From Stakelama saccharophila (GTDB lineage Bacteria; Pseudomonadota; Alphaproteobacteria; Sphingomonadales; Sphingomonadaceae): 64,000 bases of DNA. A model generated the notes under the pieces. That model did no database searches. It was not told the DNA's origin and saw nothing but the letters and a program-made list of their open reading frames with translations. Below are positions 9,356 to 16,749 of the stretch, one piece after another. Made by a program: the position numbers and the translations under genes. Position 1 is the first letter of the stretch, and every line of letters begins with the position of its first letter. Location of the stretch: assembly GCF_032229225.1 (NCBI RefSeq), contig NZ_CP135076.1, positions 2,523,001 through 2,587,000 on the forward strand, given 5' to 3'.

Positions 9356-10415
9356 TCGCGGCGGCGGCACCCTGCTCCTGCGCTGGGCGGCCCTCGCCGT
9401 TCTGTCCGCCGGCTTCGCCGCTGCCCTCGAACTCGCCGGCATTCCCGCCGGCCTCCTGCTCGGCCCGATGCTGGGCGCGATCCTCCTGGCGGCCGCGCAG
9501 CGTACGGTGCCGATCGCCAGACCTGTCTTCTATGGCGCGCAGGCGCTGGTCGGCTGCCTGATCGCGGGCGCGATCACCACGAGCATCTTCACGACGCTCG
9601 CCGACAATTGGGCGCTGTTCGCCGGCGTCATCGCCGCCACCCTCAGCGCCAGCAGCCTGATCGGTTATATGCTCAGCCGCTGGCAGGTCCTGCCCGGAAC
9701 CGCCGCCATCTGGGGATCGACGCCGGGCGCGGCCACGGCGATGGTACTGATGGCGCAGGCGTCCGGCGCCGATGCCCGACTGGTCGCGGTGATGACCTAC
9801 AGCCGCGTGGTCTGCGTCGCCGTCACCGCCTCGATCCTATCGGCGATCTTCCTCGGTCGCGGCGGCGGCCACGGCCTGTCGATCGAGTGGGTCGGTGCCT
9901 TCAATGCGCATGACGCGCTCGTCACCATCGCCGTCGCGGGCGCAGGTGCGGTTGCCGGCCTCGCACTTCGCCTTCCCGCCGGCGCGTTGATCGGCCCGAT
10001 CATACTCGGCAGTATCCTGAACCTTTCCGGCGCCATCGCACTCGCCCCGCCGCAATTGCTGCTGGCGCTGGGCTATGCCGTGGTCGGCTGGCGCATCGGC
10101 CTTGGCTTCACGCGCGACACCATCCGCATTGCCCTGCGTGCACTGCCCCGCATCCTGCTCGCCATCGGACTGCTGATCCTGTTCTGCGGCGGTCTTGCCC
10201 TGCTGCTGGCATGGCGGCTCGGCATCGACCTGGTGACCGCGTACCTCGCCACCAGCCCCGGCGGCGCCGATTCCGTCACCATCATCGCCGCGTCCACCCA
10301 GGTCGACATCGCCTTCGTCGTGGCGTTGCAGATGGTCCGCTTCGTCACCGTGCTGCTCGTCGGCCCGCCGCTGGCCGGGCTCCTGGCCAAACGCTTCGGC
10401 CGCAACGCATCGTGA
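9342..10415 (+). CDS. AbrB family membrane permease
   Basis: About 357 residues with 9-10 hydrophobic segments arranged in two similar halves, each with a Gly/Pro-rich motif (GIPAGLLLGPMLGAILLA; LPAGALIGPIILGSIL). This is the AbrB/PF05145 family of putative permeases, often misnamed ammonia monooxygenase or AbrB regulator. The GSTPGAATAMVLMAQASGADARL and TSPGGADSVTIIAAST repeats are diagnostic. Likely start is TTG at 9342, overlapping the hydrolase stop by 14 bases; a longer in-frame extension exists but is shadow sequence. Transported substrate unknown. Confidence 0.85.
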   Translation: MATPDRGGGTLLLRWAALAVLSAGFAAALELAGIPAGLLLGPMLGAILLAAAQRTVPIARPVFYGAQALVGCLIAGAITTSIFTTLADNWALFAGVIAATLSASSLIGYMLSRWQVLPGTAAIWGSTPGAATAMVLMAQASGADARLVAVMTYSRVVCVAVTASILSAIFLGRGGGHGLSIEWVGAFNAHDALVTIAVAGAGAVAGLALRLPAGALIGPIILGSILNLSGAIALAPPQLLLALGYAVVGWRIGLGFTRDTIRIALRALPRILLAIGLLILFCGGLALLLAWRLGIDLVTAYLATSPGGADSVTIIAASTQVDIAFVVALQMVRFVTVLLVGPPLAGLLAKRFGRNAS

Positions 10416-10521
10416 TTCGCCTTTTTAAGCCACACCGGCGCCCGGCGCCGGCCAATGCACGGTCCCGGTCGCGTACCGCGTCGCGCATACTCCTTTCACG
10501 AAACCGGTTGGAAATGAGTGT

Positions 10522-10535
10522 AAACGCTACCGTTT
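10522..10535. promoter_or_regulatory. Possible LacI-type palindrome
   Basis: AAACG-CTAC-CGTTT, a symmetric 5-4-5 element lying 85 bases upstream of the lipoprotein gene in an AT-richer patch. It resembles half-sites of LacI/GalR regulators but could be chance. Confidence 0.3.
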
Positions 10536-10580
10536 CCGAATGCGCTGCAAAATGAAATTACGTCGCGATGCAAAGGGGTA

Positions 10581-10609
10581 TTGACCATTCGTGCTGCATG
10601 CGCGAACTA
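10581..10609 (+). promoter_or_regulatory. Candidate sigma-70 promoter of the lipoprotein gene
   Basis: TTGACC, 17-base spacer, GAACTA. A transcription start 6-8 bases after the -10 would fall at about 10616, only about 4 bases before the ATG at 10620, and no Shine-Dalgarno is visible, so the mRNA may be nearly leaderless. Confidence 0.45.
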
Positions 10610-10619
10610 GCGCTCCGTC

Positions 10620-10997
10620 ATGATCAAGTCAGCTCTCCCCATATCTGCCGTCATGGTTGCGCTCTCACTCGCAGCCTGCAACCATAAGCCGGAAGTCGTG
10701 GACTCCCGCGCTCCGGACCCCATGAACGATGCGCTGCAGAATGCGACGCCGGTCGAGCTTCCGCCGTCGATGACGGCGAGCAAGAGCTTCCGCTGCGGCG
10801 ACAACAGCCTCGTCTATGTCGACTTCTTCAGCAACGGGAAGCAGGTTCATTTCCGCGCCGAGGAAGACGCGCCGCCGAAGGTGCTGACCTCGGACGCCGA
10901 GGGCGGCCCCTGGTCGGCCGACGGCGTCACCGTGAAGGGCGATCAGCAGCAGATCACCTATACCACGGACGGCGCGTCGAAGACCTGCAAGGCCTGA
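10620..10997 (+). CDS. Small lipoprotein, possible MliC-like lysozyme inhibitor
   Basis: 125 residues. The N-terminus MIKSALPISAVMVALSLAAC is a signal peptide with lipobox LAAC (Cys-20). The mature part is a small beta-rich domain bounded by two cysteines (FRCGDNS and KTCKA). Its pattern (Cys, a D/S-rich turn, a short strand with FFSNGKQVHF, then a final Cys) resembles the membrane-bound C-type lysozyme inhibitor MliC, but the MliC core motif is not clearly conserved, so this is a suggestion only. A strong terminator follows. Stand-alone gene. Confidence 0.7.
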   Translation: MIKSALPISAVMVALSLAACNHKPEVVDSRAPDPMNDALQNATPVELPPSMTASKSFRCGDNSLVYVDFFSNGKQVHFRAEEDAPPKVLTSDAEGGPWSADGVTVKGDQQQITYTTDGASKTCKA

Positions 10998-11031
10998 CGA
11001 CCGCGGACCACCGCGATATCAATCAAGAATG

Positions 11032-11061
11032 GGGTCGGAACCACGGGTTCCGGCCCTCTTT
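11032..11061 (+). terminator. Rho-independent terminator
   Basis: 11-base-pair stem GGGTCGGAACC / GGTTCCGGCCC (one G-T pair), 3-base loop, then TCTTTT. Ends the lipoprotein transcript. Confidence 0.85.
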
Positions 11062-11177
11062 TCATGCGCGGCCGTGCTTGCGCTGTCCCCGTCTCCGACC
11101 CATCTCCGCAGTATGACGAGCCGGCTTTCGCGCGAATTTCAGGGGGTCGACATGCGGCGCACCGCCGGGCCGACGGC

Positions 11178-11930
11178 ATGACAGGGCATCATCAGCGTCT
11201 CGATCCGGGCCTGGTCCTCAAGGCCTATGCCATGGGCGTCTTTCCCATGGCCGACCATCGCGACGCGCCCGGCGTCTATTGGGTGGAGCCAAAATTCCGC
11301 GGCATCATGCCGCTCGATCGCTTTCACCTGTCGCGTTCGCTGCGCAAGACGATCGCGTCCGACCGGTTCCGCGTGACCGCCGACCACGCTTTCGCCGACG
11401 TTATCGGCCTGTGTGCCCAGGCGGCCGAGGATCGGCCCGATACCTGGATCAACGGCGCGATCGAGGATGTCTTCCTGCGGCTCCACGCCGCCGGCCACGC
11501 CCATTCGATCGAATGCTGGCAGGATGACAGGCTCGTCGGCGGGCTCTACGGCCTTGCGCTGGGTCGCGCCTTTTTCGGGGAAAGCATGGTCAGTCGCGCC
11601 CGCGACGCTTCGAAAGTCGCAATGGCATGGCTGGTGGCGCGGCTCAAGGTCGGCGGGTTCACGCTGCTCGACTGCCAGTTCCAGACCGATCACCTCGCCT
11701 CGCTGGGCGCGGTCGAGGTGCCGCGCGACGATTATGTCGCGTTGCTCTCCGCCGCGCTGGGCGAGCCCGCGGCGTCGGGTTCGGCCGGTGCCGACGGCGT
11801 GGCCTCGGGCGCCGGCGATTTCGGCGCGCTCGATGCGCTGGGCGCCGCCACCGCGCCCGAATCGCCCGATACCGTCTCCGGCCCCGTTTCGGGAAAGGTC
11901 ATCGCACAGCTCTTGGGCCACACATCGTAG
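11178..11930 (+). CDS. aat: Leucyl/phenylalanyl-tRNA--protein transferase
   Basis: N-end-rule enzyme that transfers Leu or Phe from tRNA to proteins with N-terminal Lys/Arg, marking them for ClpAP. Family start LDPGLVLKAYAMGVFPMAD, then YWVEPKFRGIMPLDRFH, the GALYGLALGRAFFGESMVS-type core (here GGLYGLALGRAFFGES) and LLDCQFQTDHLASLGA are intact. ATG 11178 is the start that places the conserved LDP motif near residue 8. The core ends near residue 194; the remaining ~55 residues are Ala/Gly/Ser-rich and lie antisense to the 3' end of the convergent DUF2155 gene, so the tail is probably dispensable. Confidence 0.94.
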   Translation: MTGHHQRLDPGLVLKAYAMGVFPMADHRDAPGVYWVEPKFRGIMPLDRFHLSRSLRKTIASDRFRVTADHAFADVIGLCAQAAEDRPDTWINGAIEDVFLRLHAAGHAHSIECWQDDRLVGGLYGLALGRAFFGESMVSRARDASKVAMAWLVARLKVGGFTLLDCQFQTDHLASLGAVEVPRDDYVALLSAALGEPAASGSAGADGVASGAGDFGALDALGAATAPESPDTVSGPVSGKVIAQLLGHTS

Positions 11931-12433
11931 ATCGGGTGCTGGACCACGTTGAGCGCCGGCCGTTCCTTGTAGAGCCAGCCCGAGAAAACCCGCTTCCAGC
12001 TTTCGTCGGCCTGCCGCACGTCGAGCTGGACGAAGGCGCCGGTATAGGTTTCCGGCTCCCACGGCGCCGTTCGCTCGCACGCACGCAGGTGGATGATCAC
12101 GTCGCCGATGCGCGTCGCCTGTCCCGGCTTCAGCTTCACGTCGCGCGATTCGCCGTTGCGCTTGTTGAGGAAACCCAGCACCGCGACGCGCTGCGCCATC
12201 GGCGTCGCGCCGCGATTGGGATCGGTGCGCTGCTCGGTGCGGATCGTCACCACCTCGCCGGCATCGGCGGCGCGGTCCAGCGCCGTGCGCCCTTCCGCGC
12301 CGCTGCCCGGGTCGGCCAGAATGGTCGAATCCGCCTCGCCGTCGCGATAGGCCTCGATCCCCTGCCACACGCCCACGCCGATCAGGGCGGCGGCGATCAC
12401 CCCCCCGCCGGCGTAGAGCAGCCGTCGGTTCAC
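11732..12433 (-). CDS. DUF2155 domain-containing secreted/anchored protein
   Basis: 233 residues: an N-terminal signal/anchor (LLYAGGGVIAAALIGVGVW), a conserved core with AVLGFLNKRNGESRDVKLKPG, VIIHLRACERTAPWEPE and SGWLYKERPALNVVQHPIYDVWPKSC, and an Ala/Pro/Ser-rich tail. These are the marks of DUF2155, an alphaproteobacterial envelope family of unknown function. It overlaps NDUFA12 upstream by four bases. Its final 199 bases overlap the end of aat on the other strand, the low-complexity tail being the part that overlaps the aat core. Confidence 0.85.
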   Translation of the reverse strand: MNRRLLYAGGGVIAAALIGVGVWQGIEAYRDGEADSTILADPGSGAEGRTALDRAADAGEVVTIRTEQRTDPNRGATPMAQRVAVLGFLNKRNGESRDVKLKPGQATRIGDVIIHLRACERTAPWEPETYTGAFVQLDVRQADESWKRVFSGWLYKERPALNVVQHPIYDVWPKSCAMTFPETGPETVSGDSGAVAAPSASSAPKSPAPEATPSAPAEPDAAGSPSAAESNAT

Positions 12434-12822
12434 GCGTCGGGGCTCCAGGCCTCGTAATCACCGGTCGCGCCGGCGCGGTGCCCGCCGACTTCCAGCGCGC
12501 CGGGCGGGCGATAGGCGAGCGCGGTGCCCGTAAGATTCGGAACCGGCGGCTTCTGCCAGGTGCGAACGGGCACCGGCGCGTCGTCCGGCGTCTGGTCGAT
12601 ATGGTGGTGCAGCCAACTGAACCAGTCAGGCGGCACCCGGCTTGCGTCGTTGGCGCCCTTATAGATCACCCAGCGGCGGGGATTGCCCGCCGTGTCCTTG
12701 CCGCCCTCGTAATAGACGTTGCCGAGCGCGTCCTCGCCCATGCGCCGCTTGCCGCGCAGACCGAGCCATGTGCCGAAGGTGGCGCCTTCCCACCAGGTGA
12801 AGATCGATTTCAGGATGCCCAT
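12430..12822 (-). CDS. NADH:ubiquinone oxidoreductase NDUFA12-like subunit
   Basis: 130-residue homologue of the mitochondrial Complex I accessory subunit NDUFA12/B17.2, a supernumerary subunit typical of alphaproteobacteria. Diagnostic motifs are TFGTWLGLRGKR, GNVYYEGG, RRWVIYKG and PPDWFSWLHHHID. It sits at the membrane arm/peripheral arm junction in the known complexes. Encoded away from the nuo operon, directly upstream of and overlapping DUF2155, an arrangement often seen in this class. Confidence 0.92.
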   Translation of the reverse strand: MGILKSIFTWWEGATFGTWLGLRGKRRMGEDALGNVYYEGGKDTAGNPRRWVIYKGANDASRVPPDWFSWLHHHIDQTPDDAPVPVRTWQKPPVPNLTGTALAYRPPGALEVGGHRAGATGDYEAWSPDA

Positions 12823-13054
12823 GGCAAGCGCGATTACCGCGAGAGGCGGTCGCGGGCAATGGCCCTTGCCATCATTCGATCATGCAAAGCGCCCGGACGC
12901 GCGGTGCATCGCCCGAAACCGGCCCCCACAGGCGCGTGACAAGTGCAGGCGCTGCCGTCTGGAGCGCGTTTCCGCTCGGCAGCCGGTTCAAGCGGCGACC
13001 TTCCCGTCGCGCCCCCTTTCGCCGCAGCAGGGAAGGAAAACGCCCGCGCGCGCC

Positions 13055-13561
13055 TCAGCCGCGCTTTTGCCCCGGCCAGCGGACCGTGTCGCCTTCCTGG
13101 ATGCCCAGTTCGCCCGCCCGGCCGCCGCGAATTTCCAGCACCGCGCCCACCGGCTCGCCCGACGCGATCGGGCTCTCGTCGAAGGGCACGGCATTGGCGG
13201 CGACACGGGCGATCGTGCCGTCGGGCCGGATGAAGATGATGTCGAGCGGGCTCGGCGTGTTCTTCATCCAGAAGCTCGCCTCTCGCGGCGCGCCGCCGCC
13301 GGCCGGATAGGGCCAGAACAGCATACCGAAATCGTCCGGCAGGTCGGTGCGGTACATCAACCCGCGCGCCTGCTCGGCGGCGCTCTTGGCGACTTCGGTG
13401 TGAAAGACGTGCGCCCCGGAAGCGCTCTCGATCGTGACGTCGACCTTTTCCGCCACCGCCTCCTCATCGTTGGTGGCGTATCCATTGCTGGTGCAGGCCG
13501 TCGCCGACAGGCCCAACCCGGCGGCCAGCATCGCGGCGGCCAACGCATGTACGAATTTCAT
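13055..13561 (-). CDS. DUF192 family secreted protein
   Basis: 168 residues from ATG 13561; the longer in-frame extension overlaps the cold-shock gene and is rejected. The signal peptide (FVHALAAAMLAAGLGLSATAC) ends in a lipobox-like TAC, so it may be a lipoprotein. The DUF192 core is clear: TEVAKSAAEQARGLMYR, DFGMLFWPYP, SFWMKNTPSPLDIIFI and AVLEIRGGRAGELGI. Function unknown; the fold is a small beta-barrel. Starts four bases after the double-CSD gene stop, hence likely the same transcript. Confidence 0.88.
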   Translation of the reverse strand: MKFVHALAAAMLAAGLGLSATACTSNGYATNDEEAVAEKVDVTIESASGAHVFHTEVAKSAAEQARGLMYRTDLPDDFGMLFWPYPAGGGAPREASFWMKNTPSPLDIIFIRPDGTIARVAANAVPFDESPIASGEPVGAVLEIRGGRAGELGIQEGDTVRWPGQKRG

Positions 13562-13565
13562 GGGG

Positions 13566-14147
13566 TCAATCGGTCCTTTCGACGGCAACTGCGAGCGGTC
13601 CCTTATCGCCCTCGACGATGCGCGCCCGCAAGGCCTCGTCGGGCCGGACATCCTCGATTTCGCCGCGGCGCAGCGTTTCCATGTGGACGAAGATATCACG
13701 GCTTTCCTCCTCGTGGATCAGAAAACCGTATCCCTTCAGCCGGTTGAACCACTTCACCGTCACCGGTACGAACGGCCCGGCCGCGGCGATCAGTTCCAGC
13801 CGGTCGACCTGCTCGCTGGGGCGCCGCAGCGGCGTTTCCACCGCGCAGGACAGGTCGATCGAGAGTATCGAGCGGGCCTGGAAACCGCGCGGCCGCTGGA
13901 CCGCCACGCATTCCACCCGCGCGCCTTCGGGCAGACTGCGCCGGCCATGTTCCTGCAGTACGGAAAAGTGCAGCAGAATGTCGCCGATCGCCGCATCGTC
14001 CGCGACGATGAACCCGAATCCGCGCGACACGTCGAACCATTTCACGGCCCCCGAAAGAACGAGTCCGTCGGCGCCGACGCCGTCGTTCAACGCATCGTCG
14101 GAGGCAGGATCGAAACTGTTCGCCGCAACTTGCGGGTTGGCACCCAT
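13566..14147 (-). CDS. Double cold-shock-domain protein
   Basis: 193 residues carrying two CspA-type OB folds: the first near residues 32-98 ([18 protein letters not shown], with RNP1 KGFGFI-like RGFGFIV and ILLHFSVL), the second near 128-190 ([25 protein letters not shown]). Each has the aromatic single-stranded nucleic-acid-binding surface. Tandem CSD proteins of this size are characteristic of alphaproteobacteria and act as RNA chaperones. It lies between recX and the DUF192 gene on one strand. No long cold-shock 5' leader is evident in the 75-base gap to recX. Confidence 0.92.
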   Translation of the reverse strand: MGANPQVAANSFDPASDDALNDGVGADGLVLSGAVKWFDVSRGFGFIVADDAAIGDILLHFSVLQEHGRRSLPEGARVECVAVQRPRGFQARSILSIDLSCAVETPLRRPSEQVDRLELIAAAGPFVPVTVKWFNRLKGYGFLIHEEESRDIFVHMETLRRGEIEDVRPDEALRARIVEGDKGPLAVAVERTD

Positions 14148-14222
14148 AGTTCTTCTCCCCCTGCGCGTCGTTTAACACAGGATTGCACAATGCGGCAATG
14201 CGGCCGGGGGCTGGAAAACCTC

Positions 14223-14753
14223 CTACGCCTCGAACAGAAAGGTGATGTCGCCGCCCGGCGGCAGCGAGGCTATCGCGCGCGCAAGCTCGAAGGCGTGGCC
14301 GGCCCGGATCATCGCCGCGATATGCTTCTCCCGACCAGATCGATCCGGCGCCTCGGCCGCGAAGGGGCCGATGCGCCGCCGTCTGGCGAAGGTGACGGCG
14401 CTTTCCACCGCCCGCTCGGCAATGTCGGGGGCCAGCGCCTCGGCATCGTCGGCCTCGACCCCGGCCTGCCACAATGCGCTCGCCACCCGCCGCTCGCCCA
14501 GCCCGCGGCGCGCCATCGCCGCGGCCCGCGCCTCGGCGAAGGCGCGGTCGTCGACATAGCCGAGTTCGGCGAAGCGCTCGACGATCGCGGTCACTTGCGG
14601 CACACCGTCCTCGAAGCCGCGCTCGCGAATCTTGCGCTCCAGATATGCGGCCAGTTTCGCCCGTGTCGTGGCGTATCGCTCGACATATCTGAGCGCCAGG
14701 CGTTCCAGCATTTCCGCGGTCAGCGGCGGCGGCGGGCGGCGGGGTCGCGACAT
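14223..14753 (-). CDS. recX: RecX family regulatory protein
   Basis: About 176 residues from the ATG of MSRPRRPPPPL (an ATG six codons upstream is possible). RecX binds RecA filaments and limits recombination. The three-helix repeats typical of the family show in LERLALRYVERYATTRAKLAAYL, VERFAELGYVDDRAFAEARAAAMAR and the RRGLGERRVASAL region. It is not next to recA here. Divergent from the acyl-AMP ligase gene, with only ~64 bases between the starts. Confidence 0.85.
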   Translation of the reverse strand: MSRPRRPPPPLTAEMLERLALRYVERYATTRAKLAAYLERKIRERGFEDGVPQVTAIVERFAELGYVDDRAFAEARAAAMARRGLGERRVASALWQAGVEADDAEALAPDIAERAVESAVTFARRRRIGPFAAEAPDRSGREKHIAAMIRAGHAFELARAIASLPPGGDITFLFEA

Positions 14754-14817
14754 ACGCCATGATTGTGCCACAGTGGCAACCGATTTTGAACGTTGGACCG
14801 GTGCAGGAGCTCATCGG

Positions 14818-16635
14818 ATGGAAAACAAGGCTCTTTGGAAAGTCAGGGGCGCACGAACGACGATGAATGCTGTTGAATCGAAACGGGTAACGCCGGACTC
14901 CGGCACGACGGCGGCGCTTGCGCCGACGCCGACGGAGGACACGCTGCCGCGCCGCCTGGCCGATTTCGATACGATCGGCGAGGCGCTGGATTATGCCGCG
15001 ACCGGCCGCCGCGGGCTGAACTTCCACGATCCGCGCGGCACGCTGGTGCGTGCCTATTCCTTTGCCGAGTTGCGTCGGGACGCGCTGGCCCAGGCCCGCC
15101 GCCTGATCGCCGCCGGCATCGGCCGCGAAGACCGTATCGCGCTGATCGCGGAAACGGGCGCCGAATTCGCCGCCCTGTTCTTCGGCACCATCTATGCCGG
15201 CGCCTGGCCGGTGCCGCTGCCGCTGCCGACTTCGTTCGGCGGACGCGAATCCTATATCGACCAGCTCCGCGTGCAGTTGCAGAGCTGCGACCCGAAATTC
15301 CTCCTGTTCCCGCCGGAACTGGAAGCGCTGGCCGGCGAGGCGGCGCGCCTGAACGGCGTCGATGCCGCCGACTGGACGAGCTTTTCGACACGCGAGGCGC
15401 CGGAAACGGAACTGCCGCAAGCCGCGCCGGAAGACATCGCCTATCTGCAATATTCCAGCGGCTCGACGCGCTTTCCCCACGGCGTCGCGATCACGCACCA
15501 CGCGCTGCTCAACAACCTGTCGGCGCACAGCCACGGCATGGAACTGGTCGAAACCGACCGCTGCGTTTCCTGGCTGCCCTGGTATCACGACATGGGGCTG
15601 GTCGGCTGCTTCCTCTCGCCGATCGCCAACCAGGTCTCGACCGATTATCTGAAGACCGAGGATTTCGCCCGGCGACCACTCGCCTGGCTGGACATGATCA
15701 GCCGCAATTCCGGCACCACCCTGTCCTATTCGCCGACCTTCGGCTACGACATCTGCGCCCGGCGCATGTCGAGCCAGACCAAGGCATCCGACCGTTTCGA
15801 CCTGTCGCGCTGGCGCGTGGCGGGCAATGGTGCGGACATGATCCGCCCCGACGTGATGCAGAGCTTCGTCGACGCCTTTGCCGATGCCGGGTTCCAGGCA
15901 TCGGCCTTCCTGCCCAGCTACGGCCTGGCGGAGGCCACGCTCGCCGTCTCGATCATGCCGCCGGGCGAAGGCATCCGCGTCGAACTGGTCGAGGAAACGC
16001 AGCTTTCCGGCCAGTCGGGCTCAGGCGACCGGCCGCAGCGCTACCGCGCTATCGTCAATTGCGGCAAGCCCGTGAAGGACATGACCATCGAAATCCGCGA
16101 CGAGGATGGCAATCCGCTTCGCGACGGCGATATCGGCAAGGTCTGGTGCAAGGGCCCGTCGCTGATGGTCGGCTATTTCCGCGACCCCGAGGCGACCGAG
16201 GCTTGCATGACCGACGGCTGGCTCGATACCGGCGACATGGGCTATATGTCGGACGGCTATGTCTTCATCGTCGGCCGCGCCAAGGACATGATCATCATCA
16301 ACGGCCGCAACCACTGGCCGCAGGACATCGAATGGGCGGTGGAGCAGCTTCCCGGCTTCAAGGCCGGCGACATCGCCGCCTTCGCCATCACCACGCCGGG
16401 CGGGGACGAAACGCCGGCGGTGCTGGTCCAGTGCCGCACCTCCGACGACAGCGAGCGCACGCGCCTGCGCGACGACATCCGCGATCGGGTCCGCTCGATC
16501 ACCGGCATGAACTGCGTCGTCGAACTCGTGCCGCCGCGCACCCTGCCGCGCACCAGCTCGGGCAAGCTCAGCCGGGCCAAGGCGCGAAACCTCTATCTTG
16601 CCGGCGAGATAAAGCCCTACGACATCGCCGCCTGA
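14818..16635 (+). CDS. Fatty acyl-AMP ligase (FAAL-like)
   Basis: Adenylate-forming enzyme of the ANL superfamily, 605 residues from ATG 14818, which has a good Shine-Dalgarno (GCAGGAGC) 9 bases upstream. Motifs: A3 YLQYSSGSTRFPHGVAITH, A5-like SYGLAEATL, A7 GWLDTGDMGYM and A8 GRAKDMIIINGRNHWPQDIE. The sequence follows the FAAL/FadD32 type (WLPWYHDMGLVG; ring-opening GRNHWPQDIEW) rather than acyl-CoA synthetases. FAALs load fatty acids onto carrier proteins as acyl adenylates, but no polyketide or peptide synthetase is visible nearby. A stand-alone transcript with a hairpin after it. Confidence 0.88.
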   Translation: MENKALWKVRGARTTMNAVESKRVTPDSGTTAALAPTPTEDTLPRRLADFDTIGEALDYAATGRRGLNFHDPRGTLVRAYSFAELRRDALAQARRLIAAGIGREDRIALIAETGAEFAALFFGTIYAGAWPVPLPLPTSFGGRESYIDQLRVQLQSCDPKFLLFPPELEALAGEAARLNGVDAADWTSFSTREAPETELPQAAPEDIAYLQYSSGSTRFPHGVAITHHALLNNLSAHSHGMELVETDRCVSWLPWYHDMGLVGCFLSPIANQVSTDYLKTEDFARRPLAWLDMISRNSGTTLSYSPTFGYDICARRMSSQTKASDRFDLSRWRVAGNGADMIRPDVMQSFVDAFADAGFQASAFLPSYGLAEATLAVSIMPPGEGIRVELVEETQLSGQSGSGDRPQRYRAIVNCGKPVKDMTIEIRDEDGNPLRDGDIGKVWCKGPSLMVGYFRDPEATEACMTDGWLDTGDMGYMSDGYVFIVGRAKDMIIINGRNHWPQDIEWAVEQLPGFKAGDIAAFAITTPGGDETPAVLVQCRTSDDSERTRLRDDIRDRVRSITGMNCVVELVPPRTLPRTSSGKLSRAKARNLYLAGEIKPYDIAA

Positions 16636-16640
16636 TCGGG

Positions 16641-16691
16641 GGGACGCGGGATCGCCTTCCGCGTCCCGCCGCCGCGCGCCGCGAGATTTTT
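16641..16691 (+). terminator. Possible terminator after FAAL
   Basis: Nine-base-pair stem GGGACGCGG / CCGCGTCCC with a 9-base loop; the TTTTTT run (16686-16691) lies 18 bases beyond the stem with a second GC-rich stretch between, so efficiency is uncertain. Confidence 0.45.
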
Positions 16692-16749
16692 TCGCCCAAA
16701 CCCTCCCGGCCTAACCATGCGCTAACCGTCGCTCGGCTAGGCTGGCCGG

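Noticed and set aside
13696..15588. 630-codon minus-strand frame across recX and the FAAL gene
   Set aside because: Crosses the real recX and cold-shock genes in another frame; no family resemblance.
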